This document shows positions 1 to 7,623 of a DNA stretch of 21,454 nt, in pieces (within the stretch, counting starts at the first letter, position 1; each line of letters begins with the position of its first letter). The notes below the pieces were generated by a model. The model saw only the letters and a program-made list of their open reading frames with translations, ran no database searches and had not been told where the DNA came from. A program made the translations under genes and the position numbers. The stretch comes from an uncultured Prevotella sp. (lineage in GTDB: Bacteria > Bacteroidota > Bacteroidia > Bacteroidales > Bacteroidaceae), in NCBI GenBank assembly GCA_900318855.1, contig ONMG01000144.1, forward strand, positions 1 to 21,454, read 5' to 3'.

Positions 1-1884
1 AGAACCGTTGTTCGTGTTCTGCTGCGAACCGGCACCGGCGTTGGCACCACCCTGGAAACCCTGGGCACCAGCCTGAGGACCAGCCTGACCGTACATCTGA
101 GCCGAAGCAGCCTGGACAGCGGTGTTGAGTGCTGCAGTGGCCGTGTCGATGGCGTTGAGGTCCTGGGCCTTGTGGGCATCCTTGAGCTGCTGGTGAGCCT
201 GCTCAATGGCCGGCTTCTTGTCAGCCGGAATCTTGTCGCCATTGTCCTTGAGGAAGTTTTCGGTGGTGAAGATCATGGAGTCAGCCTGATTGAGCTTATC
301 CACTTTCTCACGCTCGGCCTTGTCGGCAGCGGCATTCTGCTCGGCTTCTGCCTTCATACGTTCAATCTCCTCCTTGCTCAGGCCGCTCGAAGCCTCGATG
401 CGAATGGCCTGCTCCTTACCGGTGGCTTTATCCTTAGCGCTGACATTGAGGATACCGTTGGCATCGATATCGAAGGTCACCTCGATCTGAGGCACTCCAC
501 GACGTGCGGGTGCGATGCCCTCCAAGTTGAACTGACCGATGCTCTTGTTCTGAGCAGCCATAGGACGCTCGCCCTGCAGCACGTGGATGGTTACGGCTGT
601 CTGGTTGTCAACAGCGGTAGAGAACACCTCGCTCTTCTTGCAAGGAATGGTTGTATTGGCGTCGATGAGCTTGGTCATCACACCACCCATGGTCTCAATG
701 CCGAGGGTCAACGGTGTGACATCGAGCAGGACGATATTGCCAATACCGGCATCCTTGTTGAGGACGGCACCCTGTATAGCTGCACCCATAGCCACGACCT
801 CATCGGGGTTGACACCCTTTGAAGGCTCCTTACCGAAGTAGTTCTTCACCAATGTCTGCACAGCAGGTATACGGCTCGAACCACCTACGAGAATAACCTC
901 GTCAATGTCGGACGTAGAGAGTTTAGCGTCGCGCATAGCATTTTGGCAAGGTACGAGGCAAGCCTGAATCAAATTGTGAGCAAGCTGCTCGAACTGTGCA
1001 CGTGTAAGTGTCTTGACCAGATGCTTGGGCACTCCGCCCTCAGCCGAGATATAAGGCAGATTGATTTCCGTCGAGGTAGAAGAGCTGAGCTCTATCTTTG
1101 CCTTTTCTGCTGCTTCCTTCAGGCGCTGCATAGCCATCGGATCCTTGCTCAGGTCGATGCCCTCGTCAGCCTTGAAGCCTTCAACAAGCCAGTTGATGAT
1201 CACCTGGTCGAAATCATCACCACCTAAGTGGGTGTCACCATTGGTAGCAAGTACTTCGAACACGCCACCACCAAAATTCAGAATGGAGATATCGAAAGTG
1301 CCACCACCGAGGTCGAACACAGCAATGTTCATATCCTTGTTCGACTTGTCGACACCGTAGGCCAGGGCAGCAGCTGTAGGCTCATTGACGATACGGCGCA
1401 CATTGAGTCCGGCGATCGTACCAGCTTCCTTTGTGGCCTGACGCTGAGAGTCGGAGAAGTAAGCCGGCACTGTGATGACAGCGTCCTTTACTTCCTCGCC
1501 GAGGTAATCCTCTGCCGTCTTCTTCATCTTCTGCAGAATCATGGCAGAAATTTCCTGCGGTGTATACTTACGGCCTTCAATTTCCACACGGGGGAAACCA
1601 CCCTCGTTAACCACCGAGTAAGGCACACGGCCGATTTCCTTCTGACACTGCTCATAGGTCTCACCCATGAAGCGCTTGATGGAGTAGACGGTGTTCTTCG
1701 GATTAGTGATAGCCTGACGCTTTGCAGGATCACCAATTTTACGCTCACCGTCCTTGACGAAGCCCACAACGGAAGGCGTTGTACGCTTACCCTCGCTGTT
1801 GGCGATGACAACGGGCTCACTGTTTTCAAACACTGCTACGCAGCTGTTTGTAGTTCCTAAGTCGATTCCAATAATCTTTCCCAT
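1..1884 (-). CDS. dnaK: Molecular chaperone DnaK (Hsp70), 3' end outside window
   Basis: DnaK is the cytosolic ATP-dependent Hsp70 chaperone that works with DnaJ and GrpE to fold and rescue proteins. The 628 codons visible read without interruption from ATG at 1884 to the window edge. The N-terminus MGKIIGIDLGTTNSC carries the Hsp70 phosphate-binding signature, and K70 in SIKRFMGE matches the catalytic lysine. VFDLGGGTFD and VILVGGSSRIP are the other two Hsp70 signatures. The substrate-binding domain begins near LLDVTPLTLGIET, and the visible C-terminus is the usual Gly/Ala/Gln-rich linker. Bacteroidetes DnaK is normally about 635-640 residues, so only the short acidic tail should be missing. 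No grpE or dnaJ lies within the window; the gene upstream is a GH20 hexosaminidase, 122 bp away, so dnaK probably has its own promoter. Confidence 0.99.
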   Translation of the reverse strand, partial: MGKIIGIDLGTTNSCVAVFENSEPVVIANSEGKRTTPSVVGFVKDGERKIGDPAKRQAITNPKNTVYSIKRFMGETYEQCQKEIGRVPYSVVNEGGFPRVEIEGRKYTPQEISAMILQKMKKTAEDYLGEEVKDAVITVPAYFSDSQRQATKEAGTIAGLNVRRIVNEPTAAALAYGVDKSNKDMNIAVFDLGGGTFDISILNFGGGVFEVLATNGDTHLGGDDFDQVIINWLVEGFKADEGIDLSKDPMAMQRLKEAAEKAKIELSSSTSTEINLPYISAEGGVPKHLVKTLTRAQFEQLAHNLIQACLVPCQNAMRDAKLSTSDIDEVILVGGSSRIPAVQTLVKNYFGKEPSKGVNPDEVVAMGAAIQGAVLNKDAGIGNIVLLDVTPLTLGIETMGGVMTKLIDANTTIPCKKSEVFSTAVDNQTAVTIHVLQGERPMAAQNKSIGQFNLEGIAPARRGVPQIEVTFDIDANGILNVSAKDKATGKEQAIRIEASSGLSKEEIERMKAEAEQNAAADKAEREKVDKLNQADSMIFTTENFLKDNGDKIPADKKPAIEQAHQQLKDAHKAQDLNAIDTATAALNTAVQAASAQMYGQAGPQAGAQGFQGGANAGAGSQQNTNNGS

Positions 1885-1978
1885 AATGTATCTTATTTTT
1901 GTTATTATTCGATATAATCATTTGAACACTATTGTTCGACTCCATTTCAGCAAAGCATGTGCCAAGCGACAGCGAGAG

Positions 1979-1991
1979 TGACAGAATGTCA
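1979..1991. promoter_or_regulatory. Inverted repeat upstream of dnaK, candidate heat-shock operator
   Basis: TGACA-GAA-TGTCA is a perfect 5-bp inverted repeat. It sits in the 122-bp gap between the hexosaminidase stop and the dnaK start, about 95 bp before the dnaK ATG. Further CTGTC/CTGAC half-sites lie nearby (for example 2004-2010). A second small repeat, GAACA-N4-TGTTC, lies at 1924-1937. No CIRCE element (TTAGCACTC-N9-GAGTGCTAA) is present. A role as a stress operator is inferred only from position and symmetry. Confidence 0.35.
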
Positions 1992-2006
1992 GTGATGGTT
2001 ATCCTG

Positions 2007-3611
2007 TCAGTCAAAAAGATCGGTGCGGAAATCAAAGCCAAGACTTCGATAGAGGGCTTCCATGTGTGGCAGACACATGAGCAACCTGTCAAGGTTCTTT
2101 TTCTGAGGCTGTGTCCATTGCACTTCGGCCAAAGCAGCAAGTCGGGGCAGCAGTTCGCGCTGCAGTTCCTTTTCATCGCTCACCCACTCGGTCCATATAC
2201 ACCCTTCCACACCAGTGATATGGCGTGCTTGGGCAGGAGTTAGTGAAGAGGGGACAACGGGATAGTCATAGATGGCAGAAAAACTATCACGCCCTTTGCG
2301 CCTCAGTGAGTAGGGATCGCTCAAATAGAAGTTGGAGATGGGGCATACAATGGTGGAATAGCCCCGGCGCGCCGATTCGCTGACGGCCTCAGGGCCTGTC
2401 CATGCCAGTACTGTCATACTTTCGTCAGGCTTACCTTTGAGAACATCGCTCCACCCCATGACATGGCGCCCGTGAGAGGTGACCTGCTGAGCTGCCTGCT
2501 GCATAAACCATGTCTGGAGCTGCTCCTCCCGGCTGTGCCCCGGCTCGTCGGTAAGGTGAAGTTCTTCTATCCTGGCCTGGCATTTGGGACACTGCTTCCA
2601 CCGTTCTTTTGGACATTCGTCACCGCCCAAATGGATGTAAGGTGAGGGAAAAAGACGGAGCACCTCGGCGAGGACATCTTTGACAAATTTCAACGTCGCC
2701 GGATTGCCTGCGCAGAGCACATCGGGAAACACGCCCCACTTGTTCTGTACCTTGTAAGGTCCACCCGTACAGCCCAGCTCCGGATAGGATGCCAGTGCTG
2801 CACTCATGTGGCCCGGCATATCAATTTCGGGGATGATGGTAATGAATCGGTCGGCAGCATATTTCACGATTTCCCTTACCTGACTCTTGGTATAGTAGCC
2901 GCTTACAGGAATGGTGTCGACAGTCCCATTCTGGATCTGCGAGCCTATGCGGTGGGAACCTATGGTTGTGAGCCGGGGATAACCGTCGACGGCCAGTCGC
3001 CAGCCCTGGTCTTCCGTGAGATGCCAATGAAAGTAATTGATGTTGTGGAGTGCCAACTCATCAATAATCGTCTTTATGCGTTCAAAAGAGAAGAAATGAC
3101 GGCCTACGTCGAGAAGAAAACCACGATAGCCAAAGCGCGGATAATCGGCAATCTCGGCAGAGGGAAGGGTCACCGCAGTAGCACCGGCAGCCATGGGGAG
3201 TGCCTTCCTGAGCGTCTGCACTCCATGGAAGAGCCCGGCTCCAGAACTGCCCACGATGCTAACTTCTCCGGGTGTGGCTTTGATGCGATAGGCCTCAGCA
3301 TGCTTGAATGAGTCGGTTAAGGCAAGTGCTATCTGTCCGACCCGGCGACGAGTAGTGATTTTCACCTTGACGCCTGTGATGTCTCGAATATAGTCCTTCA
3401 AGAAACGGGCACACCGACACACTTCCGAACCTCCCTTACGGCTCACCCTAATGGTAGTCGAAGCAGTCAAGGTGAACGGTGAGCCTCCGGTCAGCGTCAC
3501 TTGCTGGGGATGGGGTATGACATTCCAAGAGCCTTCGGGCATGGTTCCAGCCATGACAAGATGGGTATAGATACCAAGAAATAGAATTAAAAAGATTTGT
3601 TTTCTGCTCAT
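2007..3611 (-). CDS. Secreted beta-N-acetylhexosaminidase, GH20 family
   Basis: This 534-residue enzyme should remove terminal beta-linked GlcNAc or GalNAc from glycans by the substrate-assisted GH20 mechanism. Residues 1-21 form a signal peptide (hydrophobic FLILFLGIYTHLV, then AG). Residues about 28-155 are the GH20b N-terminal alpha/beta domain, and about 158-505 the catalytic TIM barrel. The barrel includes GFLLDVGRHF, HWHLTEDQGWR (196-205) and the catalytic Asp-Glu pair D331-E332 in HLGGDEC. Tryptophans in VLAWTGPE and IWTEWVSDE fit the substrate pocket. There is no obvious C-terminal binding module or sorting tail, so it is probably periplasmic or surface-exposed. It is followed by dnaK but separated by 122 bp, and no partner glycosidase is adjacent, so it seems monocistronic. 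Family assignment is secure; the natural substrate is not visible. Confidence 0.96.
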   Translation of the reverse strand: MSRKQIFLILFLGIYTHLVMAGTMPEGSWNVIPHPQQVTLTGGSPFTLTASTTIRVSRKGGSEVCRCARFLKDYIRDITGVKVKITTRRRVGQIALALTDSFKHAEAYRIKATPGEVSIVGSSGAGLFHGVQTLRKALPMAAGATAVTLPSAEIADYPRFGYRGFLLDVGRHFFSFERIKTIIDELALHNINYFHWHLTEDQGWRLAVDGYPRLTTIGSHRIGSQIQNGTVDTIPVSGYYTKSQVREIVKYAADRFITIIPEIDMPGHMSAALASYPELGCTGGPYKVQNKWGVFPDVLCAGNPATLKFVKDVLAEVLRLFPSPYIHLGGDECPKERWKQCPKCQARIEELHLTDEPGHSREEQLQTWFMQQAAQQVTSHGRHVMGWSDVLKGKPDESMTVLAWTGPEAVSESARRGYSTIVCPISNFYLSDPYSLRRKGRDSFSAIYDYPVVPSSLTPAQARHITGVEGCIWTEWVSDEKELQRELLPRLAALAEVQWTQPQKKNLDRLLMCLPHMEALYRSLGFDFRTDLFD

Positions 3612-3691
3612 GGTAGGTTTGAGTTATGATTGTTACTGTCTATATGTGACTCCAGCTATCTACAGGGAGCAGTCCGTCTACCTTATATATT

Positions 3692-3725
3692 CCCGCACCG
3701 TCGACATGACATCCAACGATGCGGG
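3692..3725 (-). terminator. Possible terminator hairpin after the TraB-like pair
   Basis: CCCGCA (3692-3697) pairs with TGCGGG (3720-3725) across a 22-nt loop, about 70-100 bp after the stop codon of the TraB-like gene. There is no clear T-run, so this is a weak call. Confidence 0.3.
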
Positions 3726-3794
3726 AAACTCCTCATATAAAAATAGGTATAGTTCAGCCTGATATTCCCCATAGAGATTTTGGGGATAGCGACT

Positions 3795-4703
3795 TCATTT
3801 CATGGGAGTCACGGTGTAGCCCTGTTGCTGCAAGCCCTTTAGTATTCCGTTTGGGCCGGCCAAGTGACCTGCTCCCACAACGAAGAGTGTGGGCTGCTGC
3901 ATGATGGCCGGCATCTTTGTGAGCCAGTCACGGTTGCGGTTGTCGAAGAGCCTGGCTTTCTCCTCAGGTGTACTGTCACAGTCTCCCCCCATTTTTTCAT
4001 CCATTATTTCTTTCAGCTTATTGAGGTTCTGATTGTGATAGGCCTCAGTCATGTCAGTGATTTGCTTCAGCGCCTTGTCCTCATTGTTGATGAGGCACAT
4101 GAGCAGTTCACCCTGCCGTCTGACAGTCTGACTCTTTAGCAACGCATTGATTTGGAAAGCACATGTCTCAAGTCCCAGTACGGGTTTACCTGCCTTCTTG
4201 GCTTCTTTTTGGAAATAGTTGTCAATACCCTCCATAGGGTTGAAACCACCAGGATGCGCCTTGAGATACATCATAGTCGTGAGTTGCTGACTGAGGGCCG
4301 ACGGAGTAAGCTTTTCGACTTGCGCTTTCACTGTGGGGTTGTCCAGTCCCACACCGAAATATTTCTTCACCGAAGCGTCAATGAGCTTCATCTGCTCAGC
4401 TGTGAATACGGTGTAGAGCGTCTGTCCTTCTGGCAGCGTCATAGCCTCTGTCATGGCCTTCAGGGTGTCGGGATTGAAGAGGTTGTCAAAAGGCAGCTCA
4501 CCACACACCTGGACGGCGGCATTCATAGCCTCGTCGGCACCAGGAATCTGCTTGACAAAACTGGCGTCGGTGAGATGATGGGTGCCCACGATGTAGGAGG
4601 ACTTCGAAAGATGATTGCCCGAAATCTTGTAAAGCAGTTGAGCTTCAGTGGCTGAGATACCCAGAAAGAGTAATACCAGCAGGGGAATGATTCTCTTTAC
4701 CAT
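3795..4703 (-). CDS. TraB/GumN family exported protein (motifs intact)
   Basis: This is a 302-residue member of the TraB/GumN family (PF01963), relatives of the Tiki membrane metalloproteases; bacterial functions are poorly known. An in-frame ATG lies 27 bases further upstream (4730). The start at 4703 is preferred because MVKRIIPLLVLLFLGISATEAQ is then a normal signal peptide and aligns with the neighbouring paralogue. Family hallmarks are present: IVGTHH (GxxH at residues 40-43), a conserved Glu in CGELPFDN, RNRDW at 256-260, and VVGAGHL with H280 near the C-terminus. Its stop is 183 bp before the GH20 start. It lies 69 bp downstream of a paralogue on the same strand, so the two probably form an operon. 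The mature protein should be periplasmic or outer-membrane associated. Peptidase activity is plausible but unproven. Confidence 0.88.
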   Translation of the reverse strand: MVKRIIPLLVLLFLGISATEAQLLYKISGNHLSKSSYIVGTHHLTDASFVKQIPGADEAMNAAVQVCGELPFDNLFNPDTLKAMTEAMTLPEGQTLYTVFTAEQMKLIDASVKKYFGVGLDNPTVKAQVEKLTPSALSQQLTTMMYLKAHPGGFNPMEGIDNYFQKEAKKAGKPVLGLETCAFQINALLKSQTVRRQGELLMCLINNEDKALKQITDMTEAYHNQNLNKLKEIMDEKMGGDCDSTPEEKARLFDNRNRDWLTKMPAIMQQPTLFVVGAGHLAGPNGILKGLQQQGYTVTPMK

Positions 4704-4772
4704 ATGTCTGTTGATGTTAAGGGTGGACATTATATACTTGTGAGCTACAATGCCAAATTGGCTCCTTCACCA

Positions 4773-5615
4773 CTACTCGACTGTGAAGCCTTTGTCGCGA
4801 AGCAACTTCAGCAGCCCCTTGCTGCCTCCGAGCTTACCGGCTTCAACAACGAAAAGTGTGGGTGCCTTCTTCATCACCTCTGGCATGAGCGAAGCCCAGG
4901 CAGCGATATCGGCGCAGGTGGTGGCATCGGGCTGGGCTGCTTCACTAAGGGCATTGACATCCTGCTTGTCGAAGGCTGCAGCCATCTTGTCGAGTCGGCC
5001 TACGCAGGCATCGGCATGGGTCACGAGCTCATTGAGCATCTCGGCCTGGCGCGGCATGCTGATGGCTTTCAGGCGTGCTGTGAGGGTGCTGATGGGAGTA
5101 AGACCATACATCGGCTCCTTGTTAGCCCTGGCCTGGGCTGCAAAGTATTCGTTGAAGGTATGAGTGGGGTCATATTCACTCATGTGGTTGGCAACGAACA
5201 GCATCTTCTCCATCTCGGCGCGGAGACCCAGCGGCGAGAGCGCTCCGTAGCGTTTTTGCACGTGGGGGCTTTCTAATCCCACTCCCTCGTATTTCTTCAG
5301 GAAAGCATTGAGCGACGCATATTGAGCAGGCGTGAGCACCGTCTTGAGTGTCTTTCCTGCCGGCATCTTGTAAGCTGCTTCAAGATAGCTCAGCGAGTCG
5401 GGAGATGTCTCGAAATACATCTGGTCGGTGGCAATCATTGCCTCCTTGATGCCGGAGATACCCTGCACCACTCCTTGGGGATTGATGAGCCGGTCAATGC
5501 CCACGACGTAGGAGGGTTTCTCAAGTCCGTTGCCCGAAATTTTGTAAAGCAGCTGTGCTTTCACTCCGACCGTAAAGAAGGAGAGCAACAACATTAAAGG
5601 AAGAAATCTTCTCAT
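4773..5615 (-). CDS. TraB/GumN family paralogue with lost conserved residues
   Basis: A 280-residue exported protein clearly related to its downstream neighbour: signal peptide MRRFLPLMLLLSFFTVGVKA, then QLLYKISGNGLEKPSYVVG against QLLYKISGNHLSKSSYIVG. The residues that define the TraB family are gone. The GxxH motif reads G39-I-D-R42, the RNxxW motif is replaced by DIAAW, and the C-terminal GHL is AGKL with Lys261 in place of His. The reading frame is intact and codon use is like the neighbours, so it is not an ordinary decaying pseudogene. A non-catalytic partner or regulator of the intact copy is a reasonable inference. It is the first gene of the likely two-gene operon, behind a promoter at 5644-5675. 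Confidence 0.82.
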   Translation of the reverse strand: MRRFLPLMLLLSFFTVGVKAQLLYKISGNGLEKPSYVVGIDRLINPQGVVQGISGIKEAMIATDQMYFETSPDSLSYLEAAYKMPAGKTLKTVLTPAQYASLNAFLKKYEGVGLESPHVQKRYGALSPLGLRAEMEKMLFVANHMSEYDPTHTFNEYFAAQARANKEPMYGLTPISTLTARLKAISMPRQAEMLNELVTHADACVGRLDKMAAAFDKQDVNALSEAAQPDATTCADIAAWASLMPEVMKKAPTLFVVEAGKLGGSKGLLKLLRDKGFTVE

Positions 5616-5643
5616 AATTCTTATTAGTGAATGGTTTTAGGTA

Positions 5644-5675
5644 CAAATTTACTACATCTTTCACTAATCGACAAG
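5644..5675 (-). promoter_or_regulatory. Bacteroidetes-type promoter for the TraB-like pair
   Basis: On the minus strand TAAATTTG (5644-5651) matches the -7 consensus TAnnTTTG. CTTG (5672-5675), a 3-of-4 match to the -33 element, lies 20 nt upstream. The element ends about 29 bp before the ATG at 5615. Confidence 0.6.
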
Positions 5676-5678
5676 GAA

Positions 5679-5960
5679 TCACGAGAGAAAATTGCCAATG
5701 CGCCATCTTTCTTCAACGTAGCCGCCCCCAAATAGTGGAATAGCGGGGACACAGGATATTTTCAATGCAAGTTGGCTCTCCACGAACTCGGCCACCACCG
5801 ACAGTGCCGACCCCATGTTGGCATGCGTCAGCTGAGAGTTGTACTCGGCCATCGCCTCGAGTTCGGCAGACGACGAGAGGTGCTGCATGAAGAGCTGCAT
5901 GTAAGGACAGCTGTATCTGTTAAAATCGGCAACGTTGGGACGCCGAACCCCAAGGTGACG
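5679..5960 (-). pseudogene. Possible remnant of a protein-coding gene (unidentified)
   Basis: The minus-strand frame here encodes a plausible helical peptide, including YSCPYMQLFMQHLSSSAELE and ALSVVAEFVESQLAL. Many codons between about 5765 and 5925 end in G or C, as in the neighbouring real genes. The frame runs upstream into the 22-bp repeat array, where its only ATG (6017) lies. The last 25 or so codons before TGA lose the codon bias. I read this as the leftover of a gene whose ends were lost, but chance cannot be excluded. No family was recognised. Confidence 0.3.
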
Positions 5961-5968
5961 GATGTTAC

Positions 5969-6072
5969 GCCAATTGGCGGAGACATCTACGCCATATGCC
6001 GGAGCTATGTACGCCATATGGCGGAGCTATGTACGCCAATTGGCGGAAACATCTACGCCATATGCCGTAAAC
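5969..6072. repeat. 22-bp tandem repeats with palindromic cores
   Basis: Four full 22-bp units begin at 5969, 5991, 6013 and 6035, with a partial fifth at 6057. Each begins with GCC + AATT or ATAT + GGC/GCC, a short palindrome (GCCAATTGGC or GCCATATGGC), and ends in CATCTAC or TATGTAC. AATT cores (units 1 and 4) flank ATAT cores (units 2 and 3). The unit length is not a multiple of three and there are no unique spacers, so it is neither a protein repeat nor a CRISPR. Confidence 0.9.
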
Positions 6073-6662
6073 CTGCTGCACCCATGACCGAAACGCCCGG
6101 CAAGGCCACCATCGCAGGCCGAAGCCGCTTGCGCCGAGGAGAACGGATGGGGGCAGATGTGGGTAGTTTGTAACCAATTGATGTAATAAGACGGAGATGA
6201 AGGGAAATATCAGTAATGAGAGTCGTCTTTGGCCAGGCGTGGCAAAAAGTGCTATAACGTTGAGCTATCAGCCACTATTTTTGTATTTCTGCACATGTAT
6301 AAGGAACCGACTGTTCTGACAGACGACATGAGGCTCTAACATCAGAGTTAACTGTCACGCCACAGTTCTACAATCTGTCCACAGCAAGAAAAGAAAAGGA
6401 TGAATGCTATCATCCAGGGTGGCGGGCTCTACTGGTTTCCGCAACCTTCATATGCAGAGGGCATCCATTATTTAGGACGATGCCTCGTGCTGACTCTATC
6501 TACAGGCACTATGTGGAGAAATTTGGCGCTGATGTTGTCGGCAAGCTCAAGCGCATCTTTCCATTCATCTACAGAGCATAGAGTGCACGTGAATTATAAT
6601 TTCACTGTTCGTTCTATACCCTTGTACCAAGACAGTGGCGTCTTTGACGACCATCCTCCACC

Positions 6663-7535
6663 CTATCGGAATTCAATCTCCAACGCCTCACCCAAGAAGC
6701 CGGGCCCCGTGACATACTGGATAGCGGTGGACGAAAATGGCTCAGCGAAGAAGTGATGACAGTGACCACTGAAGATAGCTTTGAGCTGTGGCTGCTGACG
6801 AAGCCAAGATACAAAGCGCAATGTGGAGGGCTGAGCACGCTGCAACACGGCACTATTGCGCCATTGCTCGGCCGGAGGCAGAGTGGGGTCGAAACGCAGG
6901 CGGGAGGATATCTCCAAGGGAAGACCGACGAGGAAGGCATCCTCACGACGAGTGATGCTCAGATTGCTTTCGCACAGACGAGGCGTAAAGAAGGGGATGT
7001 GGCAAATCAGAATGGCTGGGAGTCCCAACTGAAGTAATTGCTGCACCTGTGCGTGCTGGGCTTCGCTCACCTGATAGAGACTGTTATTAAGGGTGACAAA
7101 TTGAACGCCGTTAATAATGCGACTATCCACATCGTTTATTACAACCCCCAGCATTCGCAGCTGTTCCGACGCACGCCGATTCGGAGCATAGTCAATAGCT
7201 CTCTCACCAGCCCAAGCAGAGAATTCGTGGTTGCCCGGGCAGAAGATTACGTCTGCACAGCGATGCACGCAATCGGCATAACTTAGATTCTCTTTATTGG
7301 GAAAGTCGATGAGGTCACCCCCGTGAATCAGCAGGCACCGTTCTCTCCTGGCATAGTCGACAGCCTCTTGAAGATGCCGACAGGCCATGGGAAAGTAACC
7401 GGCACGCCGGCTTTCAAATTGGCGACACTCCGCATCAGCCGTTTTGCTGGCAATGGCTATATGAGAATCGGCAACAAACAGAGCCCTGAAGGTGTGGGTA
7501 GCTCCTATACGGATGATGACTTTGCGCAGTTTCAT
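6663..7535 (-). CDS. Calcineurin-like metallophosphoesterase
   Basis: A 290-residue protein with the complete metal-binding set of the calcineurin-like phosphoesterase superfamily (PF00149): D23-x-H25 in VADSHI, D74 in HGGDLID, N102-H103 in PGNHE, H179 in ICHIPFF, and the GHxH motif H258/H260 in SGHCHHF. It should bind two metal ions and hydrolyse a phospho-mono- or diester; the substrate cannot be read from sequence. There is no signal peptide or membrane segment, so it is probably cytoplasmic. It lies 88 bp downstream of cydB on the same strand but behind a strong hairpin, so it is likely transcribed separately or only by read-through. An AGGAGG occurs about 20 nt before the ATG, too far to be a typical ribosome binding site. 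Confidence 0.92.
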   Translation of the reverse strand: MKLRKVIIRIGATHTFRALFVADSHIAIASKTADAECRQFESRRAGYFPMACRHLQEAVDYARRERCLLIHGGDLIDFPNKENLSYADCVHRCADVIFCPGNHEFSAWAGERAIDYAPNRRASEQLRMLGVVINDVDSRIINGVQFVTLNNSLYQVSEAQHAQVQQLLQLGLPAILICHIPFFTPRLCESNLSITRREDAFLVGLPLEISSRLRFDPTLPPAEQWRNSAVLQRAQPSTLRFVSWLRQQPQLKAIFSGHCHHFFAEPFSSTAIQYVTGPGFLGEALEIEFR

Positions 7536-7564
7536 TCTTGATTTGTTTTGCTCGGCCTCCTTCT

Positions 7565-7604
7565 AAATGATGAAGAGCCGGCATCTGCCGACCCTTCATC
7601 ATTT
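7565..7604 (-). terminator. Rho-independent-like terminator after cydB
   Basis: AAATGATGAAG (7565-7575) pairs perfectly over 11 bp with CTTCATCATTT (7594-7604). A second internal stem, CGGCA/TGCCG, lies within the loop. It begins 20 bp after the cydB stop. The terminal TTT is short, but the A/T ends make it usable in both directions. Confidence 0.75.
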
Positions 7605-7623
7605 AGTGTAGTTGAGGTAGCTA

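Larger units (their letters stand above)
5616..6662. other. About 1 kb without an intact gene
   Basis: Contents: the TraB promoter, a coding-like remnant (5679-5960) and the 22-bp repeat array (5969-6072). From 6073 to 6662 I see no gene I can support. One plus-strand frame stays open from about 6306 to the TAG at 6579-6581, and its only ATG, at 6480, gives 33 codons. It shows no domain I recognise. The region may be a site of past insertion or decay. Confidence 0.6.

Noticed and set aside
172..1860. Long plus-strand open frames (up to 216 codons) opposite dnaK
   Set aside because: They lie antisense to a complete, unmistakable dnaK frame and are produced by its codon bias.
1885..2006. CIRCE/HrcA operator before dnaK
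   Set aside because: The characteristic TTAGCACTC and GAGTGCTAA halves are not present in the gap.
4704..4730. Upstream in-frame ATG of the TraB-like gene
   Set aside because: The extra nine residues precede a normal signal peptide, and the paralogue aligns from the ATG at 4703.
5969..6072. CRISPR array
   Set aside because: Units are contiguous 22-bp repeats with no unique spacers, and no cas gene is present.
6400..6756. A 118-codon plus-strand frame
   Set aside because: It runs into the metallophosphoesterase gene on the opposite strand and shows no recognisable domain or coding bias.
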